Assembly: GCA_036986155.1 (NCBI GenBank)
Contig: BTRA01000161.1
Location: forward strand, 1 to 6,441
Reading direction: 5' to 3'
DNA length: 6,441 nucleotides
Source: JACZXQ01 sp036986155
GTDB taxonomy: Bacteria > Gemmatimonadota > Gemmatimonadetes > Longimicrobiales > Gaopeijiaceae
Shown: positions 5,589 to 6,441 of the stretch, one piece after another
Numbering within the stretch: position 1 is the first letter of the stretch
Layout of the letters: every line of letters begins with the position of its first letter
The notes under the pieces: generated by a model
The model's database searches: none
What the model saw: only the letters and a program-made list of their open reading frames with translations
What the model was told of the DNA's origin: nothing
Position numbers and translations under genes: made by a program

Positions 5589-6311
5589 ATGCCTTCCGTC
5601 GCCCTCATTACTGGAGGCGCCGTCCGCGTTGGACGGGCCATCACCCTCGGGCTCGTGGATGCGGGCTACGACGTCGTCGTGAACTACCATTCGTCGGAGA
5701 ATCCCGCCAGGGAACTGGCCGCGCTGGCCGAGGCCCGGGGGCGCAAGGCACTCATCGTCCAGGGAGACGTGTCCGACCCCGGGGACGTCGCGCGCATCGG
5801 CGAGGCGGTCCGGAGCCAATGCGATCGGCTCGAGCTGCTCGTCAACAGCGCCTCGAGCTTCCACGCGACATCGCTACTGGACATCGATTCGGACGAATGG
5901 GACCGGGTGATGGAGGTCAACCTCAAGGGCCCCCATCTCGTAGTGCGCGAGTGCGCGGACCTTCTGCGCGCAGCGTGCGGGGCCGTGGTGAACATCGCGG
6001 ACCACATGGGGCTGGAGCCCTGGGTGCACTATGCCCACCACTCGGTGTCCAAGGCGGCCCTGATACATCTCACCCGAATCCAAGCCAAGGCCTTAGCACC
6101 TCATGTCCGAGTGAACGCTATCGTACCCGGGCTCGTGCTCGCCCCTGAGGCTCTCTCCGAAGAGGAACTGGCCGCGGAGATCGCCGCGACAGCCTTGCAT
6201 GCGACTGGTTCGCCGGAAGACGTGGTGAGGACGGTGCTTTTCTTGGCTTCTTCACCCTACATCACCGGCCAAATGATCGTCGTGGACGGAGGGCGGTCGC
6301 TGGGCCGGTAA
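5589..6311 (+). CDS. Pteridine reductase-like SDR (PTR1/FolM type) with His at the usual Tyr position
   Basis: A 240-residue SDR with the marks that set pteridine reductases apart from other SDRs: TGGAVRVG (8-15) with Arg13 in the TGxxxRxG motif, NYHSS after beta-strand 2 (32-36), NSASSF (86-91) where PTR1 has NNASSF, and IAD (136-138) with Asp138 in place of the SDR serine. The C-terminus, ITGQMIVVDGGRSLGR, matches FolM-like proteins. Such enzymes use NADPH to reduce dihydropterins (biopterin, monapterin, folate) to the tetrahydro forms. The notable oddity is HYAHHSVSK (147-155): K155 is preserved, but the residue four before it, normally the catalytic Tyr, is His151 (CAC), with a nearby Tyr148. 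I cannot tell whether this is a lineage trait or a loss of activity. It is convergent with trxB, with ten bases between stops. Confidence 0.88.
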   Translation: MPSVALITGGAVRVGRAITLGLVDAGYDVVVNYHSSENPARELAALAEARGRKALIVQGDVSDPGDVARIGEAVRSQCDRLELLVNSASSFHATSLLDIDSDEWDRVMEVNLKGPHLVVRECADLLRAACGAVVNIADHMGLEPWVHYAHHSVSKAALIHLTRIQAKALAPHVRVNAIVPGLVLAPEALSEEELAAEIAATALHATGSPEDVVRTVLFLASSPYITGQMIVVDGGRSLGR

Positions 6312-6312
6312 C

Positions 6313-6352
6313 GGCCGAGAATCACTCGCCCTCGACCGCGACCTTCTCGGCC
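6313..6352. repeat. Inverted repeat over the trxB 3' end
   Basis: GGCCGAGAA (6313-6321) and TTCTCGGCC (6344-6352) are a perfect nine-base inverted repeat with a 22-base loop that contains the trxB stop codon. It sits at the junction of two convergent genes and may act as a shared terminator. There is no T run, and the loop is long. Confidence 0.35.
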
Positions 6353-6441
6353 TCGAGACCGCCCACGCCGCCGTGAGCGAGCCAACGCTCAGCCTCCAGC
6401 GCCGCCATACACCCGGTTCCGGCCGCCGTCACAGCCTGTCG
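6322..6441 (-). CDS. trxB: Thioredoxin reductase, C-terminal end, partial
   Basis: The last 39 codons of a gene that enters from the right edge. The translation RQAVTAAGTGCMAALEAERW is the hallmark C-terminal segment of bacterial thioredoxin reductase (YRQAVTAAGxGCMAAxxAExYL), the part that contacts FAD and NADPH near the end of the fold. The tail LAHGGVGGLEAEKVAVEGE then leads to a TGA at 6324-6322. TrxB is the NADPH-dependent flavoprotein that reduces thioredoxin in the cytosol. The redox CxxC and nucleotide-binding motifs lie outside the window, so only the family assignment is supported here. Confidence 0.87.
   Translation of the reverse strand, partial: RQAVTAAGTGCMAALEAERWLAHGGVGGLEAEKVAVEGE

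Noticed and set aside
1..6441. Defence island, CRISPR array, insertion sequence, prophage or biosynthetic-cluster signals.
   Set aside because: No spaced repeats, transposase or integrase motifs, terminal inverted repeats or effector domains were found. The content is housekeeping and cofactor metabolism.

Overview
This is a GC-rich bacterial chromosomal window with tightly packed housekeeping and cofactor genes. There are no transposases, phage genes, CRISPR repeats or tRNA/rRNA genes that I can see. The phylum cannot be fixed from the sequence. A Gemmatimonadota-like or similar GC-rich environmental bacterium would fit (frequent TTG/GTG starts, many SDR dehydrogenases, a Trm112-type zinc ribbon on a methyltransferase), but this is a weak inference.

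Left part, minus strand, read from right to left. A likely promoter (2367-2396) is followed by a structured, terminator-ended RNA (2360-2172). After it come four closely spaced genes: a 6-pyruvoyltetrahydropterin synthase-type enzyme (1649-2065), GTP cyclohydrolase I folE (1038-1637), a short-chain dehydrogenase (310-1071), and the start of a zinc-ribbon, probable methyltransferase gene that runs off the left edge (1-292). The first three match the three steps of tetrahydrobiopterin (BH4) synthesis: GTP to dihydroneopterin triphosphate, to 6-pyruvoyltetrahydropterin, to BH4. The synthase has the C-X5-HGH active-site spacing of animal PTPS, not the C-X3-HGH of QueD. The third role, a sepiapterin-reductase-like SDR, is inferred from position.

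Middle. Positions 2066-2654 hold no convincing gene but contain the promoter, the folded RNA and its terminator. A plus-strand gene of unknown function (2655-3113) converges on fumC (class II fumarase, 3261-4655, minus). Two abutting perfect palindromes (3221-3258) lie directly after the fumC stop and probably end transcription.

Right part. A second SDR (4786-5508, minus) lies upstream of fumC, separated from it by a strong GC hairpin. It is divergent from a third SDR (5589-6311, plus) with the TGxxxRxG, NSASS and Asp-for-Ser signatures of pteridine reductases (PTR1/FolM). In that protein the usual catalytic Tyr is His. The window ends with the C-terminus of thioredoxin reductase (6322-6441, minus). 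A pteridine reductase about 3.5 kb from a PTPS-folE-SDR operon suggests a local pterin-cofactor theme. The folded RNA upstream of that operon is the most interesting unexplained element.
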